DNA from: Mageeibacillus sp. UBA1193
GTDB lineage: Bacteria > Bacillota > Clostridia > Saccharofermentanales > Saccharofermentanaceae
Length of the DNA: 10,831 nucleotides
Assembly: GCA_002310155.1 (NCBI GenBank)
Contig: DBYF01000063.1
Coordinates: forward strand, 2,244-13,074
Reading direction: 5' to 3'
The notes beneath the pieces were generated by a model. That model did no database searches. It worked only from the letters and a program-made list of their open reading frames with translations, and was not told where the DNA came from. Shown here in pieces: positions 1-5,906 of the stretch. The translations under genes were made by a program, and so were the position numbers. Each line of letters starts with the position of its first letter. Positions within the stretch are counted from its first letter, which is position 1.

Positions 1-44
1 GAGATAACGACAATATTGTTATCCTTCTTCTCAACAGACGACAT
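1..44 (-). CDS. N-terminal fragment of a protein, possibly trigger factor
   Basis: Only the first 14 codons plus two bases are inside the window. The reading frame begins MSSVEKKDNNIVVIS. A strong ribosome binding site, GGAGGAG at 51-57, sits six bases before the ATG at 44, and a good promoter lies further upstream (91-119), so the start is well supported. The acidic/basic 'VEKKxNN-V-V' opening resembles the N terminus of trigger factor, the ribosome-bound peptidyl-prolyl isomerase chaperone, whose first strand often reads like this. That is recognition from a very short fragment, so the product name is tentative. The existence of the gene is much more certain than its identity. Confidence 0.5.
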   Translation of the reverse strand, partial: MSSVEKKDNNIVVI

Positions 45-90
45 ATCTATCTCCTCCATATATATAATATATTAAGTCACACGAACAGGT

Positions 91-119
91 ATTTTATCAC
101 AGAACTTTCCGTAATTCAA
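91..119 (-). promoter_or_regulatory. Sigma-A promoter of the left-edge gene
   Basis: On the minus strand, a -35 box TTGAAT (114-119) is followed after exactly 17 bases by a -10 box TAAAAT (91-96). Transcription would start near position 84 and give a leader of about 40 bases before the ATG at 44. The leader is very AT-rich (61-75). Optimal spacing and 5/6-type hexamers make this a convincing vegetative promoter, separate from the tRNA unit upstream. Confidence 0.7.
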
Positions 120-198
120 TCATGTTTTCATGAGCACTGCCATACGGGCTTATCCCGCCGCTCGAAAAGCACTTTCCCGACATTTCGGGGCAATGCAA

Positions 199-226
199 AA
201 GGACTGTCCCCTAAGGAACAGTCCTT
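199..226 (-). terminator. Hairpin terminator after tRNA-Arg
   Basis: Twelve-base arms at 199-210 and 215-226 pair around the four-base loop 211-214, with one G-U-type pair. The hairpin begins seven bases after the encoded CCA of the tRNA. On the minus strand the descending arm ends in TTTT but only the last bases lie outside the stem, so the U-tract is short. It probably ends the tRNA transcript and any read-through from the kinase gene, and it may also fix the processed 3' end. Position 120-198 beyond it shows nothing else recognisable. Confidence 0.7.
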
Positions 227-232
227 CTTACT

Positions 233-309
233 TGGCGCGCCCGGCAGAGATCGAATCCACAACCTTCTGATCCGTAGTCAGACACTCTATCCAGTTGAGC
301 TACGGGCGC
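233..309 (-). tRNA. tRNA-Arg (anticodon ACG)
   Basis: The minus strand folds as a complete cloverleaf. The seven-base acceptor stem GCGCCCG/CGGGCGC is formed by 303-309 and 237-243, with discriminator G at 236 and CCA encoded at 233-235. The anticodon stem TCTGA/TCAGA encloses the loop CTACGGA, giving anticodon ACG, read as ICG after deamination of the wobble A; this decodes CGU, CGC and CGA. The T arm carries TTCGATC, closed by a stem with two wobble pairs. It has its own strong promoter (341-369) and a hairpin downstream, so it is a monocistronic tRNA gene, though read-through from the kinase gene is possible. Confidence 0.95.
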
Positions 310-340
310 AAATATGTATGCCGTTTGCACAGCATGATGT

Positions 341-369
341 ATTTTAGTCCCAAGACCACATATTGTCAA
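341..369 (-). promoter_or_regulatory. Strong promoter of tRNA-Arg
   Basis: A perfect -35 box TTGACA (364-369 on the minus strand) is separated by 17 bases from the -10 box TAAAAT (341-346). The predicted start is about 25 bases upstream of the mature tRNA 5' end at 309. The -35 box overlaps the last codon and the stop codon of the histidine kinase gene (stop at 366-368). The near-consensus sequence fits a stable-RNA promoter. Confidence 0.85.
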
Positions 370-1307
370 TGGTCTTTTTCAACAATTCGTTCTTTTTCAT
401 TTCCCGTCTTCTCGGAAAGAGGGAGATAGATATCCAGAACGAACATCTCATCCTTGACTTCCGCGGAGATCGTACCCTTCATGCGCTCGACCAGACCCTT
501 CGCGATAGCGAGGCCCAGACCCGTAGATGTCGATGTTCTGGCCTTATCTCCTTTATAGAAACGGTCGAAGATCTGCTCGACATCGATGACCTCTCCCGGT
601 TTCTTATCGTTATAGCAGGAGAAATGGAGCTTGCCGTCTGTCTTTTCCAGAGTCAGTCCGATCCTGCTCATACCATGGACCAGCGCATTCTTGACGATGT
701 TCTGGATCACTCGGCGGAGAGCGACTTCATTGGCTACGATCGGCAGTTCTTCCTCACAGAAGTTGACATCCGGTTCCAGTCCGCGCTTTTCGAAATCTTC
801 GTAGAAGGCCAGGACGGTCTCACAGATGCACTGACCGCCGTCCATCGGAACGACAGCGAGCTCATAGCTCTGATCCTGCATCTTCGTATAAGTAAAGAGT
901 TCTTCCAGCAGTTCTTTCAGACTGGAGATACGGTTCTGGATGATCTGAAGATAGTGCTCCTTCTCCTCTGCCGAATCTGACATGACGAGCAGCTGGACAT
1001 ATCCGTCCAGTGACGTCAGAGGAGTACGGATATCATGAGATAGATTCGCGATCGCTTCCTTGAGATTGTTCTCATTTCTGGCAAGGATGATCTTCTCTTC
1101 CTGATAATGGTTACAGATATCGTTGATGCGGCGTACCAGTTCATTGATCTCCTTGTACGGCACCTCAGAAGTCAGGCGCTGGTTGGAAGCGTGCTTCTGC
1201 ATAACTTCCAGCTGGTGGCAGTTCTTCCGGATCTGCATGCGGTAATGGACCAGTGCGACCAGCAGAACGATCACCAGGATCGTAGACAGGATTGCCCAGT
1301 AAATCAT
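366..1307 (-). CDS. Sensor histidine kinase with one membrane helix
   Basis: Membrane-bound sensor kinase that would autophosphorylate and pass the phosphate to the response regulator at the other end of this cluster. The 313-residue protein has one N-terminal hydrophobic helix (about residues 4-20), then a linker that is probably coiled (25-85). The H-box LSHDIRTP has the phospho-acceptor His91. The N-box lies around Asn203 and Asn207, the F-box is IFDRFYKGD (246-254), and the glycine-rich G2 box is TGLGLAIAKG (262-271). The G1 box is degenerate (NDKKPG, around 233-238). There is no second membrane helix and no extracellular domain, so the stimulus is probably sensed in the membrane or through the partner transporters. 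The ATG is preceded by AGGAGGAG. The gene follows ATPase 1 after 20 bases, in the same transcript. Kinase identity is secure; the signal is unknown. Confidence 0.92.
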   Translation of the reverse strand: MIYWAILSTILVIVLLVALVHYRMQIRKNCHQLEVMQKHASNQRLTSEVPYKEINELVRRINDICNHYQEEKIILARNENNLKEAIANLSHDIRTPLTSLDGYVQLLVMSDSAEEKEHYLQIIQNRISSLKELLEELFTYTKMQDQSYELAVVPMDGGQCICETVLAFYEDFEKRGLEPDVNFCEEELPIVANEVALRRVIQNIVKNALVHGMSRIGLTLEKTDGKLHFSCYNDKKPGEVIDVEQIFDRFYKGDKARTSTSTGLGLAIAKGLVERMKGTISAEVKDEMFVLDIYLPLSEKTGNEKERIVEKDH

Positions 1308-1327
1308 AAACTCTCCTCCTGCCCTTT

Positions 1328-2239
1328 CTATCTCTTCGCGTGACCTGTAATGGACAGATAGTAATCTTCCAGAGCTTCATTCTTCACGGCGATCGAGAGT
1401 GTCTTGATGTTGTTCTTCGCAAGTTCGAGAACGATCTCTCCGCTGTCCTCCAGACGCTCAAAGATCTGGATGATGCTCTTGTCCAGGACCTTATATTCCG
1501 TGATTCCCATGCTCTCGATCACGGTGACTGCCTTCGTCGGATCGCTCGGACGGATCTCGATCCTCTCACTGCATCTTCTGAGAAGTTCGCTGTGCGAGAA
1601 TTCATCGATCAGCATGCCGTCATGAAGGATTCCGTATCTTGTCGCGATCTTGGACAGCTCCTCGAGAATGTGCGAGGAGATCAGGATAGTAATATTTCTT
1701 TCTTTGCTGAGTCTGGCGATCAGCTCACGGATCTCAGCGATACCCTGCGGATCCAGTCCGTTGATCGGCTCATCAAGCAGAAGGAGATCCGGATGCCCGA
1801 TCAATGTCATGGCAATGCCCAGACGCTGCTTCATACCTAAGGAGAATTGTCTGACTTTCCTCTTACCGACTTTTTCCAGACCAACATCCGAGAGCAGTTC
1901 ATTGAGGAAATCATCGTCATTCATACCGAGCATGAGCGCCTTGACCTTCATGTTTTCAAAAGCACTCATCGACGGATAAAGGCCGGGACTCTCGATCAGA
2001 ACACCGATACGGTCACGAAGATGCACTGTCGCCTCGGCAGTCTCTCCGAAGATCGAGAAACTTCCCTCCGTTGGCTTGGCAAGGCCTGCAAGCATCTTCA
2101 GAAGCGTCGTTTTACCGGCGCCGTTTCTTCCGATCAAGCCGTAGATCTCACCCTTTTCGAGATGAAGCGTCACATGGTCGACCGCGGTCAGCTGTCCGTA
2201 GCGTTTTGTTATGTTGTCGGTTTCGAGTAAGTATTCCAA
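1328..2239 (-). CDS. ABC transporter ATPase 1 (BcrA/LanF type), no adjacent permease
   Basis: Nucleotide-binding subunit of an ABC exporter of the bacitracin-resistance/lantibiotic-immunity type. In 303 residues it has Walker A GRNGAGKTT (37-45), Glu83 in LIESPG where most ABC ATPases have the Q-loop Gln, signature FSLGMKQRLG (132-141), Walker B LLLLDEP with catalytic Glu157, and the switch His190. The C-terminal LEDYY is typical of this subfamily. All catalytic residues are present. The start is TTG: it aligns with the starts of the two paralogues (MEYLLETDNITKRYG), and GGAGG at 2246-2250 is six bases upstream. Unlike the other two ATPases it is followed by the kinase rather than a permease. 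It may share a downstream-coded permease, form a heterodimer with another ATPase, or have a regulatory role; these are inferences. A private promoter and a palindrome lie just upstream. Confidence 0.93.
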   Translation of the reverse strand: MEYLLETDNITKRYGQLTAVDHVTLHLEKGEIYGLIGRNGAGKTTLLKMLAGLAKPTEGSFSIFGETAEATVHLRDRIGVLIESPGLYPSMSAFENMKVKALMLGMNDDDFLNELLSDVGLEKVGKRKVRQFSLGMKQRLGIAMTLIGHPDLLLLDEPINGLDPQGIAEIRELIARLSKERNITILISSHILEELSKIATRYGILHDGMLIDEFSHSELLRRCSERIEIRPSDPTKAVTVIESMGITEYKVLDKSIIQIFERLEDSGEIVLELAKNNIKTLSIAVKNEALEDYYLSITGHAKR

Positions 2240-2268
2240 TTCCGGCCTCCGTTTTCTATTCCTGCTCC

Positions 2269-2297
2269 ATTATAAAGCAATCCTTCCTGAATGGAAA
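2269..2297 (-). promoter_or_regulatory. Candidate internal promoter for ATPase 1 and kinase
   Basis: On the minus strand, a consensus -10 box TATAAT (2269-2274) lies 17 bases from a weak -35 box TTTCCA (2292-2297, four of six consensus bases). Transcription would start about 23 bases before the TTG start codon at 2239. The -35 box touches one arm of the inverted repeat at 2297-2328. It would allow ATPase 1 and the kinase to be expressed apart from the rest of the cluster. Confidence 0.6.
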
Positions 2298-2328
2298 TAG
2301 AACACGATCCTTTCGGAAAGTGTTCTAT
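2297..2328. repeat. 9-bp inverted repeat: operator or intercistronic hairpin
   Basis: Perfect arms ATAGAACAC (2297-2305) and GTGTTCTAT (2320-2328) enclose 14 bases. Inside, three more base pairs close a GAAA tetraloop on the minus-strand RNA (2308-2317) after a two-base internal mismatch. It lies between the permease 2 stop and the ATPase 1 start and abuts the -35 box of the candidate promoter. There is no U-tract after it, so a plain intrinsic terminator is unlikely. It could be a repressor/activator site or an RNA hairpin that lowers or stabilises the downstream message. A weaker six-base inverted repeat, CTAAGA/TCTTAG, lies beside it (2335-2340 and 2364-2369). Confidence 0.6.
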
Positions 2329-2369
2329 CCCAAGCTAAGAGGGTATTATGATACGTGGGTCATTCTTAG

Positions 2370-3170
2370 TTATTTTACGTCTCTCTTCTGCTGAAGCAGC
2401 ATGCTTCCGCCGAGAGTAACTGCGATGTAGATCACGCTGGTCGCTACGAAGATCATGACTGCCTTGGTAGTCAGAGATTCAAGGTCCAGCTTGATGAATA
2501 CGCTGTCGTAGAAGAAATCAGACGGCAGTACCTTCGGATCGGAAACGACCTTCTTCACCAGGAGATCCATCAGCATCTCGAAAAGGTTCAGGATACCCAG
2601 GGAGATGATCAGGGAAGCAACTACACCACCAACAGAGTTGTTGAAGAGTGTTGTGAAGAAGAAGAAGATCGCGGAGAATGTAACTGCGGACAGATACATA
2701 AGACCGAATGCCTTAAACATAGCTGCAACACTGCCGAATGCGAAGTTGTTAATGAACAGAGCAGAGAGGCCGAGCATTGTAGCATAGCCGAGAGCGATGA
2801 TGCATGTCATACCGATAACGGCAGAGATCCATCTTGCCAGTGTCTGCTTCCACTTATGCTTCGTGATACCGATGATGTTCTTATCAAAACCGCACTTGTG
2901 CTCCGCATTGGTGAACATAACTACGAAGATCGCCAGGATGATGAGAACGTTGGAGTTCTGAAGGAAAGTTGCTACTGTACGGACACCATTCAGAACGGTG
3001 TATCCGAGCATATCTGTTCCGGATCCGTTAAACATATTGAGCGGGTCATCCAGCATCAGTTTCAGGGAGCTGAACTGAAGAATTCCGAAAAGCACTGCTA
3101 CGATAGCCATTACCCATGTAGATACCGCACGGCTCATACGGTAGAGGTTCATTTTGATCAGATTAAACAT
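2370..3170 (-). CDS. ABC-2-like permease, partner of ATPase 2
   Basis: Integral membrane subunit of the exporter encoded with ATPase 2. The 266-residue protein has six hydrophobic segments, at about 18-34, 74-88, 113-140, 156-176, 181-206 and 237-259, and an amphipathic basic N terminus (MFNLIKMNLYRMSR). It ends in QKRDVK; permease 3 likewise starts MFNIFRMHMYRVSR and ends KKDVKI, so the two are paralogues. Size and topology match the LanE/LanG and BcrB class of ABC-2 permeases. The ATG at 3170 lies inside the end of ATPase 2 with an 8-base overlap, and AGGAGG is placed eight bases upstream, implying translational coupling and a matched pair. Substrate is unknown; a hydrophobic or cationic peptide antibiotic is the usual ligand for this class. 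Confidence 0.87.
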   Translation of the reverse strand: MFNLIKMNLYRMSRAVSTWVMAIVAVLFGILQFSSLKLMLDDPLNMFNGSGTDMLGYTVLNGVRTVATFLQNSNVLIILAIFVVMFTNAEHKCGFDKNIIGITKHKWKQTLARWISAVIGMTCIIALGYATMLGLSALFINNFAFGSVAAMFKAFGLMYLSAVTFSAIFFFFTTLFNNSVGGVVASLIISLGILNLFEMLMDLLVKKVVSDPKVLPSDFFYDSVFIKLDLESLTTKAVMIFVATSVIYIAVTLGGSMLLQQKRDVK

Positions 3171-4074
3171 TTTCTTTTCCTCCTGTCAGCTGGAAGTAAT
3201 AATCCTCAAGCGCTTCTGTCTTTACTGCGATCTCGTTGGTCTGGACGTTTTCTTTTGCGAGGGCAACCGTGATCGCGCCACTCTCGTTCAGACGCTCGTA
3301 GATGTTGATCGCGTCATCCTTGACTTCGATCTTGGAGAATCCCATGGTGTTGAGGATCTCAAGAGTCTTGCTGATATCGCTTGTACGGAGTTCGAGTCTC
3401 TCGCAGCACTTGCTGAAGAGTTCTTCTTTGCTTTCTTCCTCCAGGAGTTTGCCTTCGTGAATGATACCGTACTGGGTAGCTACCTTGGAAAGCTCGTCGA
3501 GAATGTGGCTGGAGATCAGGATCGTGATGCCCTTATCGTTGCAGAGGTGATGGAGAATGTTTCTCATCTCCGCGATACCCTGCGGATCCAGACCGTTGAT
3601 CGGCTCATCGAGGATCAGGAGTTCCGGCTGGTTGACCAGTGCCATCGCGATACCGAGACGCTGCTTCATACCGAGGGAGAACTGCTTTGCTTTCTTCTTG
3701 CCTGTATCTGCAAGTCCTACTTCGGAAAGCAGGCCCTTTAAGAATTTCTTATCTTTGATTCCGAGAGCGATCGCCTTCGTTGTCAGGTTCTGCATCGCTG
3801 TCATATTCGGGTAAAGACCGGGAGCTTCGATCAGGATGCCGACCTTCGACATCATCTGCTCTGTCGTCTCACCGTTCTTACCACGGATCTCGAAGGATCC
3901 GGAAGTCGGACGGGAAAGACCGCCGATCATTTTCATAAGTGTTGTCTTACCGGCACCGTTTCTGCCGATCAGTCCATAGATACCACCACGCTCTACATGG
4001 ATGGATACTTCATTGGACGCATTGTACTTTCCGTACGTTTTGGTCAATTCGTTAGTGGTTAGAATGTAATCCAT
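3163..4074 (-). CDS. ABC transporter ATPase 2 (BcrA/LanF type)
   Basis: Nucleotide-binding subunit paired with the permease encoded immediately downstream. It has 303 residues with the same numbering as its paralogues: Walker A 37-45, E-loop Glu83 in LIEAPG, signature FSLGMKQRLG 132-141, Walker B LLILDEP with Glu157, switch His190, and C-terminal LEDYY. The ATG is preceded by AAGGAGGAG and aligns with the other two starts (MDYILTTNELTKTYG). It is separated from permease 3 by a 109-base AT-rich gap, the only sizeable break between the two ATPase-permease pairs, so a secondary promoter there is possible. Function as an export motor is well supported by motifs; the substrate is inferred only from the subfamily. 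Confidence 0.93.
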   Translation of the reverse strand: MDYILTTNELTKTYGKYNASNEVSIHVERGGIYGLIGRNGAGKTTLMKMIGGLSRPTSGSFEIRGKNGETTEQMMSKVGILIEAPGLYPNMTAMQNLTTKAIALGIKDKKFLKGLLSEVGLADTGKKKAKQFSLGMKQRLGIAMALVNQPELLILDEPINGLDPQGIAEMRNILHHLCNDKGITILISSHILDELSKVATQYGIIHEGKLLEEESKEELFSKCCERLELRTSDISKTLEILNTMGFSKIEVKDDAINIYERLNESGAITVALAKENVQTNEIAVKTEALEDYYFQLTGGKENV

Positions 4075-4103
4075 TTTTGTCTCCTCCTTGTGCTTACAGG
4101 TTC

Positions 4104-4166
4104 ATTGTAGAAAACAAATCCTAATCAATCGCCAAGGAGAAGTTTAGTATTGCAAAAGAAATTATA
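4104..4166 (-). promoter_or_regulatory. Possible weak internal promoter before ATPase 2
   Basis: The 109-base gap 4075-4183 is AT-rich and has two -10-like boxes on the minus strand, TACAAT (4104-4109) and TATAAT (4161-4166). Neither has a good -35 box at 16-18 bases; the best candidate, TTGGCG, is 20 bases from TACAAT. No hairpin and no plausible small coding frame was seen in the gap. This is a low-confidence call that ATPase 2 and permease 2 may have some independent transcription. Confidence 0.25.
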
Positions 4167-4183
4167 AAGAAAAGGTTAAGTGC

Positions 4184-4990
4184 TCAGATCTTCACATCTT
4201 TCTTATCAGACAGGAATACCGACATAACCAGAGCCAGCGTCATATAGGCCAGTGCTACCACTATGGTACGGACAGTATCTGCCGTTCCCATATCTACGTT
4301 ATACATCTTAAATACATAGTCCATGCAGTACTCAGCCAGGATGAATTTCTCAGAGCCGGTGATCTTAACGATCGCAAACGAGAGAATGAGTTCTGCCGTC
4401 GTAAAGATACCTGTAGCTACCAGAATACCGATGACCATACCGCCGGTCGGGCTTTTAAAGAGCGATGTGATCCAGAATACCATCGTGACCAGAGCGACCA
4501 GGCAGATATATACGATGATCCAGGACTTGAAATACGCTCCCCAACCGCCGAGTGTAAAGGTAGAAACGCAGATCGCGGAGAGAGCCAGCGCGAGGAATGA
4601 ATATACGATGTAAACGCCCGTCACACAAGAGATCAGCGCGCTCCACTTCGCGAAGACCAGCGGTCTTCTCTTTTCAAACATGGAATAAGTATTCTTTGCA
4701 AATCCTCTTGTGAAGTCGCAGTTAGTAAAGATAACAGCGAAGATCGTGGTCAGGATAAGGAAAGCATCGTTTCCCTGTACCAGGAACTGGTGCGCGTCGG
4801 TGGCTCTGTACTGCATAAGTACACCGGAGGAGCCGACAAGTGTTCCCAGGCTCATATTAAGAGGATTATCATAGATCAGATAAGCGATTCCGATACCGAA
4901 GAACAGGAAGCAGATCAGCAGGACACTGAGAATGATCGTGGACTTCGCGCGGGAAACACGATACATATGCATACGGAAAATATTAAACAT
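4184..4990 (-). CDS. ABC-2-like permease, partner of ATPase 3
   Basis: Membrane subunit of the first ATPase-permease pair. Read from the ATG at 4990 it has 268 residues and six hydrophobic segments, at about 18-40, 76-89, 113-142, 156-177, 184-210 and 241-261. It shares the N-terminal pattern MFNxxxMxxYRxSRA and the KKDVK-like tail with permease 2. I chose 4990 over the GTG at 4999 for three reasons: the GTG lies inside the AGGAGGTG ribosome binding site, ATG 4990 has the right spacing of about eight bases, and this start reproduces the 8-base overlap with the ATPase gene seen in the other pair. It contains the conserved DNPLNM segment (DDPLNM in permease 2) in the first extracytoplasmic loop (about 41-46). 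Substrate unknown. Confidence 0.87.
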   Translation of the reverse strand: MFNIFRMHMYRVSRAKSTIILSVLLICFLFFGIGIAYLIYDNPLNMSLGTLVGSSGVLMQYRATDAHQFLVQGNDAFLILTTIFAVIFTNCDFTRGFAKNTYSMFEKRRPLVFAKWSALISCVTGVYIVYSFLALALSAICVSTFTLGGWGAYFKSWIIVYICLVALVTMVFWITSLFKSPTGGMVIGILVATGIFTTAELILSFAIVKITGSEKFILAEYCMDYVFKMYNVDMGTADTVRTIVVALAYMTLALVMSVFLSDKKDVKI

Positions 4991-5894
4991 GACCTGCACC
5001 TCCTGTAAGACGGAAGTAGTAATCTTCGAGAGAATTGCCCTCGGTCCTCATTTCCAGTGTCTGGATCCCCTGCTGGGCGAGTGCCATAGAGATCGCACCG
5101 CCCTCGTTGGAGCGTTCGAGAATTTCCAGATGATCCGGGAAAGCGTTGAAGTTATTGATGCCCATTCCCCTAAGGATCGTCTGTGTCGCCGCGATATCCG
5201 ATGTTCTCAGGAAAAGACGCGGCTGGCAGCGGGCCAGAAGTTCTTCATTCGTCGCTTCGTCGAGAAGCACGCCGTTATGGATGATACCGTAACGGTCAGC
5301 GACCTTGGAAAGTTCTTCCAGGATATGGCTGGAGATAATGATCGAGATGCCTCTTTCCTTACAGAGTCTGTGGATCAGGCCGCGGACTTCCGCGATACCC
5401 TGCGGATCGAGTCCGTTGATCGGCTCGTCAAGAAGCAGGAGCTCCGGAGCATTGACCATCGCAAGAGCGATGCCCAGACGCTGTCTCATACCGAGAGAAA
5501 AGTTCTTTACGGACTTATTGCCGACACCGGCAAGACCGACGAACGCCAGAAGGTCATAAAGATACTGGTCGTTCTTGATACCTGAAGCAATGGCTTTAGC
5601 TTTCATGTTCTGGAAAGCGTTCAGATTCTGGAAAAGACCCGGATCCTCGATCAGGACGCCGATCTTGGATCTCATCTGCGCCTTAGTCTCCCCGTTGGCT
5701 CCATACACCTCGAAAGAACCACTGGTCGGAGAAGCGAGATTCGCGATCATCTTAAGAAGTGTCGTCTTACCGGCACCGTTTCTTCCGATCAGACCGTAAA
5801 CCTGTCCGCGCTCTACATGAATAGAGACCTGGTTGACGGCGAGTTTACTTCTGTATGCCTTTGTGATCTTATCTGTCTGAAGGATGAGACTCAT
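4983..5894 (-). CDS. ABC transporter ATPase 3 (BcrA/LanF type)
   Basis: Nucleotide-binding subunit encoded first among the three, directly after the response regulator. It has 303 residues: Walker A 37-45, E-loop Glu83 in LIEDPG, signature FSLGMRQRLG 132-141, Walker B LLLLDEP with Glu157, switch His190, and C-terminal LEDYY. The start MSLILQTDKITKAYR aligns with its paralogues. AGGAGG at 5902-5907 lies seven bases upstream and overlaps the response-regulator stop codon (5907-5909), so the two genes are tightly coupled. It forms a pair with the overlapping permease. Like the others it carries a Glu where most ABC proteins have the Q-loop Gln, a known hallmark of lantibiotic-immunity ATPases. 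Confidence 0.93.
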   Translation of the reverse strand: MSLILQTDKITKAYRSKLAVNQVSIHVERGQVYGLIGRNGAGKTTLLKMIANLASPTSGSFEVYGANGETKAQMRSKIGVLIEDPGLFQNLNAFQNMKAKAIASGIKNDQYLYDLLAFVGLAGVGNKSVKNFSLGMRQRLGIALAMVNAPELLLLDEPINGLDPQGIAEVRGLIHRLCKERGISIIISSHILEELSKVADRYGIIHNGVLLDEATNEELLARCQPRLFLRTSDIAATQTILRGMGINNFNAFPDHLEILERSNEGGAISMALAQQGIQTLEMRTEGNSLEDYYFRLTGGAGHV

Positions 5895-5906
5895 AAACGA
5901 ACCTCC

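Noticed and set aside
363..980. A 205-codon open frame on the plus strand
   Set aside because: It is antisense to the conserved catalytic half of the histidine kinase and overlaps the tRNA promoter; no domain or ribosome binding site.
2240..2369. A small peptide gene (leader or bacteriocin precursor) between permease 2 and ATPase 1
   Set aside because: The only ATG-led frames on the minus strand end after four or five codons, and one of them starts inside the -10 box.
4075..4183. A small gene or terminator between permease 3 and ATPase 2
   Set aside because: The single ATG-led frame has three codons, and no stable hairpin with a U-tract is visible.
4991..4999. GTG at 4999 as start of permease 3
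   Set aside because: The GTG is part of the AGGAGGTG ribosome binding site. ATG 4990 has correct spacing and matches the paralogous permease.
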